A DNA stretch of 7,973 bases from Sphingobacteriaceae bacterium (GCA_947460275.1 CANHHZ010000091.1:1-7973), one strand, 5' to 3'. Counted from the stretch's first letter, positions 1-5,452 are shown. Numbers and translations are program-made. Notes: generated by a model not told the origin, from the letters alone.

Positions 1-128
1 TTAAAAATATTTTGCTGCAAAAAATGGGAGATGATGAAGATTTATCCCAACGAATTAAAAACACCGATAGCTTTGATGTTAAAACATTAATCGCTTTTGT
101 AATGGCTTATAACGCAGTTAAAAATTAA
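1..128 (+). CDS. C-terminal 41 residues of an unrecognised protein (partial)
   Basis: The window opens inside an open frame whose first complete codon is at position 3 and which ends at TAA 126-128. The visible tail is 41 residues, mixed charged and hydrophobic, ending in FVMAYNAVKN. There is no membrane segment or recognisable motif, and I do not recognise the family. It could equally be a short cytosolic protein or the end of a long one. That the frame is real is supported by its running open to the window edge and by a stop placed 10 bases from the convergent tag stop, with no competing gene. No hairpin terminator lies between the two convergent genes. Confidence 0.55.
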   Translation, partial: KNILLQKMGDDEDLSQRIKNTDSFDVKTLIAFVMAYNAVKN

Positions 129-138
129 GTTTCTAAAA

Positions 139-723
139 CTACCTCGCCACGCAATCCATTACATGATCGTTTACCATGCCAACGGCTTGCATAAAAGCAT
201 AACAAATGGTGGTGCCAAAAAACTTAAAGCCTCGTTTTTTCATGTCTTTGGCAATCGCATCGGAGATTTCGGTGCGGGCAACAAATTCGCCTTTTTTAAA
301 GTGGTTAATCATTGGCTTTTTATCGGGCATAAAGCCCCAAATGTAATTGGCAAAAGAGCCAAATTCTTTTTGCACACCCATAAATAACTTGGCGTTTTTA
401 ATGGCCGATTCGATTTTTAATCGATGGCGGATAATCCCTTCAAACTGTAATAAGCGTTCTACATCTGCCTCGGTAAGCTGGGCTACTTTTTGCACCTCAA
501 AATCTAAAAATGCTTTTCTGTAACCTTCGCGGCGGCGCAAAATGGTGATCCAGCTTAACCCAGCCTGTGCACCTTCTAGTATCAAAAACTCAAAAAGCAC
601 TTTATCATCATACACAGATTTTCCCCATTCTTCGTCGTGGTATTTTACGTACAAAGGATCTGTTCCGCACCAATGGCAACGTTTTGAGTTGGGAGTTGAG
701 AGTTGGGAGTTGGGAGTTTGCAT
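139..723 (-). CDS. tag: DNA-3-methyladenine glycosylase I
   Basis: Excises 3-methyladenine from alkylated DNA as the first step of base excision repair; cytosolic. The 194-residue protein has the family core: RCHWC at 15-19, DPLYVKYHDEEWG at 22-34, LEGAQAGLSWITIL at 49-62, and GMVNDHVMDC at 182-191. The four zinc-snap ligands known from E. coli Tag are matched by Cys16, His29, His187 and Cys191. Family members normally begin only a few residues before the RC-WC motif; here 14 residues precede it, reading MQTPNSQLSTPNSK, and these are encoded by a heptanucleotide repeat (686-720). The ATG at 721-723 is the only usable start: an in-frame TAA lies two codons upstream, and no ATG, GTG or TTG occurs between it and the RC-WC motif. 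It is the last gene of the minus-strand group, 75 bases after the AhpD-like gene. Function is certain; the N-terminus is the odd part. Confidence 0.95.
   Translation of the reverse strand: MQTPNSQLSTPNSKRCHWCGTDPLYVKYHDEEWGKSVYDDKVLFEFLILEGAQAGLSWITILRRREGYRKAFLDFEVQKVAQLTEADVERLLQFEGIIRHRLKIESAIKNAKLFMGVQKEFGSFANYIWGFMPDKKPMINHFKKGEFVARTEISDAIAKDMKKRGFKFFGTTICYAFMQAVGMVNDHVMDCVAR
686..720 (-). repeat. Five tandem heptamers (coding-strand YCAACTC) inside the 5' end of tag
   Basis: On the plus strand the units are GAGTTGG, GAGTTGA, GAGTTGG, GAGTTGG and GAGTTTG, exactly 35 bases, ending next to the start codon of tag. Read on the coding strand they encode a short Thr/Pro/Asn/Ser-rich stretch (TPNSQLS then TPNS) that is not part of the conserved Tag fold. 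More degenerate units (TAGTTAG, TTGTTAT, GAGTTAC at 747-767) may be an older extension upstream of the gene. The same unit family recurs at 5453-5480. Confidence 0.85.
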
Positions 724-798
724 AGTTGCTTACCTGTATGTTGCTTTAGTTAGTTGTTATGAGTTACCGTTCCGGCATAAGTTCGAAAATTACAAACT

Positions 799-1155
799 CT
801 ATTTTCCCAACTCACTACTGTTTAATTCCTCCCAAAACTCAACTGCTCTTCTGTAATGCGGAATCACTATAGAGCCGCCTACCAAGTTGGCTATCATAAA
901 AATTTCGTTCATTTCATCGTTGGTAACGCCTTCGTTGTAGCATTTTTCGAGATGGTATTTAATGCAATCGTCGCAACGCAACACCATTGAAGCCACTAAA
1001 CCCAGCATTTCTTTGGTTTTTACATTTAAAGCGCCATCAGCATAAGTAGTGGTGTCTAAAGCAAAAAAGCGTTTGATATTTGTATTTGCCGTTTCCATAA
1101 TTCTATCGTTCATTTTTGTACGATAGCTGTTAAATTCTTCTACTAATTTTCCCAT
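799..1155 (-). CDS. AhpD-like carboxymuconolactone decarboxylase-family protein
   Basis: A 118-residue all-helical protein of the AhpD/CMD superfamily. The signature is RCDDCIKYHLEKC (60-72), giving a CxxCxxxH active site at Cys61, Cys64 and His68, the arrangement used by AhpD peroxidase-reductases as a thiol redox centre. The following GVTNDEMNEIFMIANLVGGS matches the second half of the domain. A physiological substrate cannot be deduced: close relatives include alkylhydroperoxidases and uncharacterised redox proteins, while true decarboxylases lack the cysteine pair. I chose the ATG at 1153-1155 (MGKLVEEFNS) over the one at 1198-1200 because the extra 15 residues would be encoded by a heptamer repeat array and do not fit the family. 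It follows the alkyltransferase-like gene on the same strand with a repeat-filled gap, and precedes tag by 75 bases. Redox chemistry would fit the nearby oxyR and sodA. Confidence 0.85.
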   Translation of the reverse strand: MGKLVEEFNSYRTKMNDRIMETANTNIKRFFALDTTTYADGALNVKTKEMLGLVASMVLRCDDCIKYHLEKCYNEGVTNDEMNEIFMIANLVGGSIVIPHYRRAVEFWEELNSSELGK

Positions 1156-1184
1156 TTTTTTAGTGTTTAGTTGCCTTTTTGAAT

Positions 1185-1212
1185 AAAGAACAAGGAGCAA
1201 AGAACAATGATT
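1185..1212 (+). repeat. Four tandem heptamers, AARGANC type (left arm of an inverted pair)
   Basis: Units AAAGAAC, AAGGAGC, AAAGAAC and AATGATT lie end to end, immediately upstream of the AhpD-like gene. The same unit family, on the opposite strand, forms the array at 1244-1285. The two arms could pair imperfectly (roughly 18 of 24 positions over the best stretch) around a central segment of about 30 bases. Confidence 0.75.
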
Positions 1213-1243
1213 GGGCGTTTACCTAAAATTGCCTTCTTATATT

Positions 1244-1285
1244 TCCTTTATACTTGCTCTTTGTTCCTTTATCCTTGCTCCTTCT
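1244..1285 (-). repeat. Six tandem heptamers, AAGGAnn type (right arm of an inverted pair)
   Basis: Plus-strand units are TCCTTTA, TACTTGC, TCTTTGT, TCCTTTA, TCCTTGC and TCCTTCT, exactly 42 bases, i.e. AAGGAnn on the minus strand. The array starts inside the stop codon of the alkyltransferase-like gene (stop 1284-1286) and fills its 3' untranslated region. It is inverted relative to 1185-1212. It has no G+C-rich stem or T-tract of a standard terminator, so any effect on read-through into the AhpD-like gene is unproven. Confidence 0.75.
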
Positions 1286-1610
1286 AAAGCTCATCTAAAG
1301 GATTCCAAAATACCTTTTTAAAATCTTTTATTTTATCGTTTTCTACAATTATGCCTTCCTTTTCCAACAGTTGTTGCATGCGTTCGGGAGAAGAAAAATG
1401 AAATTTCCCAGTAAGCAATCCGCTGCTGTTTACCACCCTATGTGCGGGCACTTTTGGATGTACGGCGTGCGAGTTGCTCATGGCATAACCTACCATACGA
1501 GCGCCGCCGCCGGTACCCAGAGCCTTTGCTATGGCGCCGTAAGAGGTTACCCTTCCTTTAGGTATCAGCCTAGCTATTTCAAAAACCTGCTCATAAAATG
1601 ATGCTTCCAT
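1284..1610 (-). CDS. Alkyltransferase-like protein (MGMT family, active-site Cys replaced by Ala)
   Basis: A 108-residue protein equal to the C-terminal DNA-binding domain of O6-methylguanine methyltransferases. Visible landmarks are the helix-turn-helix GRVTSYGAIAKALG (19-32), the arginine-finger segment ARMVGYAMSN (37-46) and the active-site-like VPAHRVVNSSGLLTGK (54-69). In true methyltransferases the latter reads PCHRV; here position 56 is Ala, so the protein cannot accept alkyl groups. This is the hallmark of alkyltransferase-like (ATL) proteins, which bind O6-alkylguanine, flip it out and direct the lesion to nucleotide excision repair; Thermus TTHA1564 is a known Ala-type example. It starts directly after trmB: the trmB TAA and this ATG are adjacent, so translation is probably coupled. 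Family assignment is secure; the repair role here is inferred from the family. Confidence 0.9.
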   Translation of the reverse strand: MEASFYEQVFEIARLIPKGRVTSYGAIAKALGTGGGARMVGYAMSNSHAVHPKVPAHRVVNSSGLLTGKFHFSSPERMQQLLEKEGIIVENDKIKDFKKVFWNPLDEL

Positions 1611-2261
1611 TTAACTAAAAGAAAATTGGATGTAATTGATGTTTTTATCGTGTTTTAAATAAATGCGCTCGTAATGTGTTTTGATGGATAAAACCTCGTC
1701 TGCAAACGCAGATTGGTACAAATGATTAGTGTTTTTATGCACTACCAACTTCAGTTCTTCAACCTTTTCGCAAGTATAATTGTACAAACCATCGTTATCT
1801 GTTTTTAAGTTTACTTTGCCTGCTTCGGTCAATAAAGTTCGGTATTTCTCTAAAAAACCAGGAAAAGTTAAACGCTTTTTCTCTCTGCTTAGCTGAGGTT
1901 GTGGATCGGCAAAAGTAATCCAAATTTCATCAATCTCTCCAGGTGCAAAATACTCTAAAATATCTTCAATTTGTATGCGCAAAAACGCCAAATTAGTTAT
2001 TCCTTCTTCTATGCCTGTTTTAGCGCCACGCCAAATTCTATTTCCCTTTAAATCTACCCCAATAAAGTTTTTTTCAGGAAACAACTTGGCTAAGTTTACC
2101 GAATATTCTCCTTTGCCACAAGCAAGTTCCAATACAATAGGGTTGCTATTTTTAAAATGCTCGGCCGCCCATTTACCTTTCATTACTTTTCCAAGATGCA
2201 ATTGATATACATTGGCGAAAGTGTCAATTTCTGAAAATTTTCTTAATTTATCTTTACCCAC
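1611..2261 (-). CDS. trmB: tRNA (guanine-N7-)-methyltransferase
   Basis: Transfers methyl from S-adenosylmethionine to N7 of guanosine 46 in the tRNA variable loop. The 216-residue sequence is a class I methyltransferase of the TrmB family: motif I LELACGKGEYSVNLA (44-58), motif II around FIGVDLKGNRIWRGAKT (66-82), the family signature region ITFADPQPQ (115-123, PDPW-like in E. coli, here with Ala for the first Pro), KRLTFPGFLEKY (128-139), KTDNDGLY (153-160) and a C-terminal THYERIY. The start is GTG at 2259-2261: an in-frame TAG lies four codons upstream, and the MGKDKLRKF beginning fits the family. It is the first gene of a unit with the alkyltransferase-like gene, and is divergent from oxyR across 157 bases. 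Confidence 0.93.
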   Translation of the reverse strand: MGKDKLRKFSEIDTFANVYQLHLGKVMKGKWAAEHFKNSNPIVLELACGKGEYSVNLAKLFPEKNFIGVDLKGNRIWRGAKTGIEEGITNLAFLRIQIEDILEYFAPGEIDEIWITFADPQPQLSREKKRLTFPGFLEKYRTLLTEAGKVNLKTDNDGLYNYTCEKVEELKLVVHKNTNHLYQSAFADEVLSIKTHYERIYLKHDKNINYIQFSFS

Positions 2262-2280
2262 TTCGTTTTTCTATAAAACA

Positions 2281-2288
2281 CAAAAGTA
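2281..2288 (-). promoter_or_regulatory. Candidate -7 box of trmB (TACTTTTG)
   Basis: On the minus strand TACTTTTG matches the Bacteroidota -7 consensus TAnnTTTG exactly, 19 bases before the GTG start of trmB. No TTTG/TTG at the expected -33 distance is present (the nearest TTG leaves only 12 bases), so the call rests on the -7 box alone. Confidence 0.5.
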
Positions 2289-2385
2289 ACATTTAATTGG
2301 CAATCAGACACGCTAAAATTACAGCCCCGACAAGATGATAATGAGCAAACTGACTAAAATTATTTTTTATTATCGCTAACGTTTA

Positions 2386-2393
2386 TATCTTTG
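2386..2393 (+). promoter_or_regulatory. Candidate -7 box of oxyR (TATCTTTG)
   Basis: TATCTTTG is a perfect TAnnTTTG match 25 bases before the oxyR ATG, placing the transcript start about 18-20 bases upstream of the gene. The upstream spacer is very A/T rich and shows no clear TTG at the -33 distance, which would fit an activator-dependent or autoregulated promoter, though this is inference. Confidence 0.55.
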
Positions 2394-2418
2394 CTGAACA
2401 CCTATAAATTTTAACTAT

Positions 2419-3351
2419 ATGACCTTAGTTCAACTAGAATACATTGTGGCCGTTGATACTTACAGAAGCTTTGTAAACGCAGCTGAAAAGTGTTTTGTTA
2501 CGCAACCAACCTTAAGTATGCAAATACAAAAACTAGAGGAATTTTTGAACGTTAAAATTTTCGACAGAAGCAAACATCCAGTTATACCTACCGAAATTGG
2601 CAGTCAAATTATTGACCAGGCTCGTATAGTTTTACAAGAAAACAAAAAAATAAAAGAAATTATCAGCAGTCAGCAACAAGATATTGTTGGCGAATTACGC
2701 ATTGGAATAATCCCAACCATCGCCCCTTATTTATTGCCCAAAGTAATAGCCGCCATGCTTGAAAAATATCCTGATTTAAAGCTTTTAATTTGGGAATATA
2801 CCACAGAAGATATCATTAACCACTTAAAAAACGGTGTAATTGATTGTGGCATTTTAGCTACTCCATTAGTGGAGCCCAACATTACCGAAACCCCTTTATA
2901 CTACGAAACTTTTGTAAGCTACATTAGCAAAAACAGTAAATTATATAAAAAGAAAGCTTTAGATGCCGACGACCTAGAGGATGAAAATATTTGGCTGCTA
3001 AATGAAGGGCATTGCATGCGTACACAAGTGCTAAACATATGCAGAAACACCAAAAACAACCGCTTGCAAGCCTTAACTTATAACACAGGTAGCGTTGAAA
3101 CGTTGATAAGAATGGTTGACGTGAATGATGGCGCAACCTTATTGCCCGAGTTGGCATTGGCAGAATTGAGCGCAAAACAACTCAACAAGGTTCGTTATTT
3201 TAAAACGCCTGAACCCGTTCGCGAAATCAGTTTGGTTACCCATAAAAATTTCATTAAAAAAAGAATGTTAAATGCATTCCGTGAAGAAATATTAGCCATC
3301 ATCCCTAAACAAATGAAACAGCGTAAGAAAAAAGAAATAATTGGCCTTTAA
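2419..3351 (+). CDS. oxyR: Peroxide-responsive LysR-type regulator OxyR
   Basis: A 310-residue LysR-family transcription factor. The N-terminal winged helix-turn-helix covers about 1-60 (QLEYIVAVDTYRSFVNAAEK, then TQPTLSMQIQKLEEFLNVKIFDR); the linker helix and periplasmic-binding-like regulatory domain follow from about 90. The decisive evidence is the redox pair: GHCMR with Cys199 and NIC with Cys208, nine residues apart and at the same numbers as the cysteines that form the peroxide-induced disulfide in E. coli OxyR. Thr100, His198 and Arg201, which shape the peroxide pocket in that protein, are also present. It should activate catalase, Dps or alkyl hydroperoxide reductase genes elsewhere; none of those is in the window. 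It is divergent from trmB and its last four bases overlap the end of the convergent small exported protein. Confidence 0.95.
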   Translation: MTLVQLEYIVAVDTYRSFVNAAEKCFVTQPTLSMQIQKLEEFLNVKIFDRSKHPVIPTEIGSQIIDQARIVLQENKKIKEIISSQQQDIVGELRIGIIPTIAPYLLPKVIAAMLEKYPDLKLLIWEYTTEDIINHLKNGVIDCGILATPLVEPNITETPLYYETFVSYISKNSKLYKKKALDADDLEDENIWLLNEGHCMRTQVLNICRNTKNNRLQALTYNTGSVETLIRMVDVNDGATLLPELALAELSAKQLNKVRYFKTPEPVREISLVTHKNFIKKRMLNAFREEILAIIPKQMKQRKKKEIIGL

Positions 3352-3785
3352 TTGTTACCCATCTTTAAGCCTTCAATACCAACTACTTTTTCTTCTTCTT
3401 CGCCTTTTTTACGCTTCTTTTTCTTCTTTTCGGGGTCTATTCCGCTCAAGCGCTCTTCGGTAAGTTTATTAAATTCATCTACTTGCTCGCCTTTTAAAAC
3501 CAGTTTTATGTTTTTATTGGTCTCGTTCTGAATACGGAAATATCTTGTCTCGTCTTCGTCTTTATAGGTTCCGGCTTGCTGTTTTTTATACAGATTTAAT
3601 TGTTCTTTGGCTAAATCAAAGGCATAATTGTAAATAACGCTTCTTTGGGTAGGACTAAGCTTTAAGCGTTTGTCCATTTCCTCTATATTTTTTTTGGCCA
3701 ACTCTTCGGTAGTAGGAACTTTTTGTGCCTTAACAGCACCAAGCAGCCCAATAACCAACGAAAGTATTAAAATCAACTTTTTCAT
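3348..3785 (-). CDS. Small exported Lys/Glu-rich protein with LTxxQ-like motifs
   Basis: I do not recognise a named family. The 145-residue protein has a clear Sec signal peptide: MKK, a hydrophobic core (LILILSLVIGLLGA) and a likely cleavage after Ala20 (VKA/QK). The mature part is predicted helical, with LKLSPTQRSVIYNYAF (41-56) and LKGEQVDEFNKL (97-108), spaced like the two LTxxQ-type motifs of small periplasmic Spy/CpxP-like proteins. A block of eight Lys/Arg (110-117) followed by four Glu precedes the C-terminus. A periplasmic helical protein is the safest statement; a chaperone-like role is speculation. It lies downstream of the sodA terminator, so it needs its own promoter; TAGATTTT, about 14 bases upstream of the ATG, is a one-mismatch -7 box. 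Its stop shares the palindrome TTAA with the stop of oxyR. Confidence 0.8.
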   Translation of the reverse strand: MKKLILILSLVIGLLGAVKAQKVPTTEELAKKNIEEMDKRLKLSPTQRSVIYNYAFDLAKEQLNLYKKQQAGTYKDEDETRYFRIQNETNKNIKLVLKGEQVDEFNKLTEERLSGIDPEKKKKKRKKGEEEEKVVGIEGLKMGNN

Positions 3786-3818
3786 AAGCGCAATTTATTA
3801 AAAATCTACATAAAAAAT

Positions 3819-3848
3819 AAAGCCCGCTTAAATTAATAGGCGGGCTTT
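3819..3848 (-). terminator. Intrinsic terminator of the superoxide dismutase gene
   Basis: A perfect 9-bp stem, AAAGCCCGC (3819-3827) with GCGGGCTTT (3840-3848), encloses a 12-base A/T loop. Read on the minus strand it is followed by TTTATTTTTTATG, a good T-tract, so it ends sodA transcripts 21 bases after the stop. On the plus strand the trailing T-run is weak. Confidence 0.9.
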
Positions 3849-3868
3849 GCTTTGTAAACGCTATAAGG

Positions 3869-4477
3869 TTATAACGCTTTTTTATAAAGTTCTGACACAG
3901 CATCCCAATTTACTGCATTCCAAATGGCAGCTAAATAATCAGGGCGTCTGTTTTGATATTTTAAATAATAAGCATGTTCCCACACATCAACTCCAAAAAT
4001 AGGCGTGCCTTTTACTTCGGCAACATCCATCAATGGATTATCTTGATTAGCGGTTGATGAAATCACCAATTTTTTATCGGTACCCACCGAAAGCCAAGCC
4101 CATCCAGAACCAAAGCGAGTTGCGCCAGCTTCTTGAATTTTAGTTTTAAAATCGGCAAAAGAACCAAAAGCTTCGTTGATAGCTTTTGCTAAATCGCCTG
4201 TTGGCTCTCCTCCTTTATTTGGACCTAAAATTCTCCAAAACAAAGAGTGATTGTAATGGCCACCGCCATTGTTACGTACAGCCATCGGAAATTTAGAAAT
4301 ATTTTTGATGATATCTTCAATATTTGCGGTCGCCTCTGGCTTGCCTTCTAATGCTTTGTTTAAGTTGGTAACATAAGCTTGGTGGTGTTTGCCATGGTGA
4401 ATTTCCATGGTCATTTTATCGATATGCGGTTCTAATGCATCTGTTGCGTAGGTTAACGCAGGTAATTCAAAAGCCAT
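3869..4477 (-). CDS. sodA: Superoxide dismutase, Mn/Fe family (Mn-type residues)
   Basis: Converts superoxide to oxygen and hydrogen peroxide in the cytosol; no signal peptide is present. The 202 residues cover the whole family: N-terminal helical hairpin domain with MEIHHGKHHQAYV (24-36), GGGHYNHSLFW (71-81), and C-terminal domain with the signature DVWEHAYY (164-171). The metal ligands are His27, His77, Asp164 and His168. Gly73 together with Gln145 in STANQDNP (141-148) is the second-sphere arrangement of Mn-type enzymes, whereas Fe-type enzymes place the Gln in the first domain; a cambialistic enzyme cannot be excluded. It has its own promoter (4513-4547) and a strong terminator, so it is a single-gene unit downstream of tadA. 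The oxyR gene nearby is a functional neighbour, but direct control is not visible. Confidence 0.95.
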   Translation of the reverse strand: MAFELPALTYATDALEPHIDKMTMEIHHGKHHQAYVTNLNKALEGKPEATANIEDIIKNISKFPMAVRNNGGGHYNHSLFWRILGPNKGGEPTGDLAKAINEAFGSFADFKTKIQEAGATRFGSGWAWLSVGTDKKLVISSTANQDNPLMDVAEVKGTPIFGVDVWEHAYYLKYQNRRPDYLAAIWNAVNWDAVSELYKKAL

Positions 4478-4512
4478 AATTATATAGTTAAAGATTATAA
4501 AATGTTAATGTA

Positions 4513-4547
4513 CAAATATAATGGAGAAAGGTTAATTTTTTTTCAAA
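4513..4547 (-). promoter_or_regulatory. Promoter of the superoxide dismutase gene (TTTG / TATATTTG)
   Basis: On the minus strand TTTG (4547-4544) is followed after 23 bases by a perfect -7 box TATATTTG (4520-4513). The box ends 35 bases before the ATG. The spacer begins with a run of eight A and is at the long end of accepted Bacteroidota spacing. No Shine-Dalgarno site precedes the A/T-rich start region. Confidence 0.65.
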
Positions 4548-4558
4548 TGTATGTCAAC

Positions 4559-5032
4559 TTATTTACGTTTATCTTGAAAGAAGTTGGTCATCAAAGCTCC
4601 GCATTCCTCACTTAGCACCCCTCCTTTTACTAACGTTTTAGGATGTAAAATGTTTTGATTTACAAGCGTATAGCCTCGTTTGGGTTCTTTTGCGCCATAC
4701 ACTATTCGACTAATTTGAGTCCAATAACTTGCGCCAGCACACATTACGCAGGGCTCTACAGTTACATACAGGGTACAATCTTTTAAATATTTACCGCCCA
4801 ATGTTTGCGCCGCCGCAGTAAAGGCCTGCATTTCGGCGTGTGCAGTAACATCGTTCAATTGTTCGGTTAAGTTATGTCCTCGGCCAATAATTTTGCCCTG
4901 GCAAACCACAATTGCCCCAATCGGAATTTCATCTGCATCCATGGCGTTTTGGGCTTCGGCCAATGCCAAACGCATAAAATGCTCGTCGGCAGCGGCGGTA
5001 TCTTGGGTATCTTCGAAATTGTAAAAACTCAT
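4559..5032 (-). CDS. tadA: tRNA-specific adenosine deaminase
   Basis: Deaminates A34 to inosine in the anticodon wobble position of tRNA-Arg(ACG), using a zinc-bound water. The 157-residue protein shows the cytidine/deoxycytidylate deaminase fold: FMRLALAEAQNA (19-30), IPIGAIVV (36-43), the first zinc motif THAE-like TAHAEMQA (63-70; His65 ligand, Glu67 proton shuttle) and the second PCVMCAGA (94-101; Cys95 and Cys98 ligands), then SRIVYGAKEPKRG (108-120). Length and motif spacing are normal for TadA; a guanine deaminase of the same superfamily is less likely given NLTE and the overall match. Its ATG follows the csaA stop by one base, so the two are probably translated together. The gap to sodA contains that gene's own promoter. 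Confidence 0.92.
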   Translation of the reverse strand: MSFYNFEDTQDTAAADEHFMRLALAEAQNAMDADEIPIGAIVVCQGKIIGRGHNLTEQLNDVTAHAEMQAFTAAAQTLGGKYLKDCTLYVTVEPCVMCAGASYWTQISRIVYGAKEPKRGYTLVNQNILHPKTLVKGGVLSEECGALMTNFFQDKRK

Positions 5033-5033
5033 T

Positions 5034-5369
5034 TTAAATTAATTTACTGCCATTTGGCACTTTTTTATCGATTGCAGTTAGCACAATATCGCCATTTACG
5101 TCGGCAAAACCTGTCACCAAAAATTCACTCATAAACTTGCCAATCTGCTTTTTAGAAAAATTGATTACGCCAACAATTTGTTTACCCAACAAATCTTCTT
5201 TAATGTAATGCTTGGTAATTTGTGCGCTGCTCATTTTAATGCCAAATTCGCCAAAATCAACTTTTACCTTGTAAGCAGGTTTTCGGGCTTCCGGAAAATC
5301 GAAAACTTCTAAAATTGTTCCTACCCTAAGCTCTACCTTTTCAAAATCAGGCCAAGATATTTCTTCCAT
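5034..5369 (-). CDS. csaA: CsaA-type tRNA-binding-domain protein
   Basis: A 111-residue protein made of a single OB-fold tRNA-binding domain, the same fold as the C-terminal domain of MetRS and Trbp111. It matches the CsaA family along its length: DFEKVELRVGTILEV (8-22), KPAYKVKVDFGEFG (30-43), SSAQITKHYIKEDLLGKQ (47-64), VINFSKKQIGKFMSEFLVTG (68-87). CsaA was described in Bacillus subtilis as a secretion-related chaperone; its dimeric fold binds tRNA, and its physiological role remains unclear. It is the first gene of a two-gene unit with tadA, suggesting a tRNA-related job here. Divergent from the rlmI-like gene; a promoter-like repeat element lies 15 bases upstream of its start. Confidence 0.92.
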   Translation of the reverse strand: MEEISWPDFEKVELRVGTILEVFDFPEARKPAYKVKVDFGEFGIKMSSAQITKHYIKEDLLGKQIVGVINFSKKQIGKFMSEFLVTGFADVNGDIVLTAIDKKVPNGSKLI

Positions 5370-5384
5370 TTTGTAAATTTAAGA

Positions 5385-5405
5385 TTAAACCGCAAAGATT
5401 CGAAG
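5385..5405 (-). promoter_or_regulatory. Promoter-like repeat element upstream of csaA (shared with 7750-7770)
   Basis: On the minus strand the core reads CTTCGAATCTTTGCGGTT followed by TAA. AATCTTTG matches the -7 box TAnnTTTG at all but the first base, 23 bases before the csaA ATG. Eighteen of 21 positions are identical to the element in front of the nucleoid-associated protein gene. A second CTTTGCG sits just upstream (5408-5414), so the element may be part of a longer CGCAAAG-type repeat. Confidence 0.55.
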
Positions 5406-5452
5406 TGCGCAAAGAATTATTTAGTTGAACGTTTACATTTAGGTTGAGCCCA

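Noticed and set aside
1..128. Naming the left-edge partial protein
   Set aside because: Forty-one C-terminal residues contain no motif I can tie to a family.
163..856. Plus-strand open frames opposite tag
   Set aside because: They are antisense shadows of a well-conserved gene, with no recognisable motif or plausible start context.
1156..1200. Upstream ATG (1198-1200) giving a 133-residue AhpD-like protein
   Set aside because: The extra 15 residues would be encoded by the heptamer array and a T-rich leader and do not fit the family; the internal ATG at 1153-1155 gives a normal N-terminus.
686..1285. CRISPR-like array
   Set aside because: The repeat units are only 7 bp, contiguous without spacers, and no cas genes are present.
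1185..1285. Intrinsic terminator formed by the inverted heptamers
   Set aside because: The pairing is imperfect, low in G+C, has a loop of about 30 bases and no T-tract, so a terminator call is not supported.
2262..2418. E. coli-type OxyR binding site (four ATAG/CTAT half-sites)
   Set aside because: No properly spaced ATAG/CTAT series is visible in the divergent region.
3869..4477. Fe-type superoxide dismutase
   Set aside because: Gly73 and Gln145 in STANQD follow the Mn-type pattern; Fe-type enzymes carry the outer-sphere Gln in the N-terminal domain instead. Cambialistic use is still possible.
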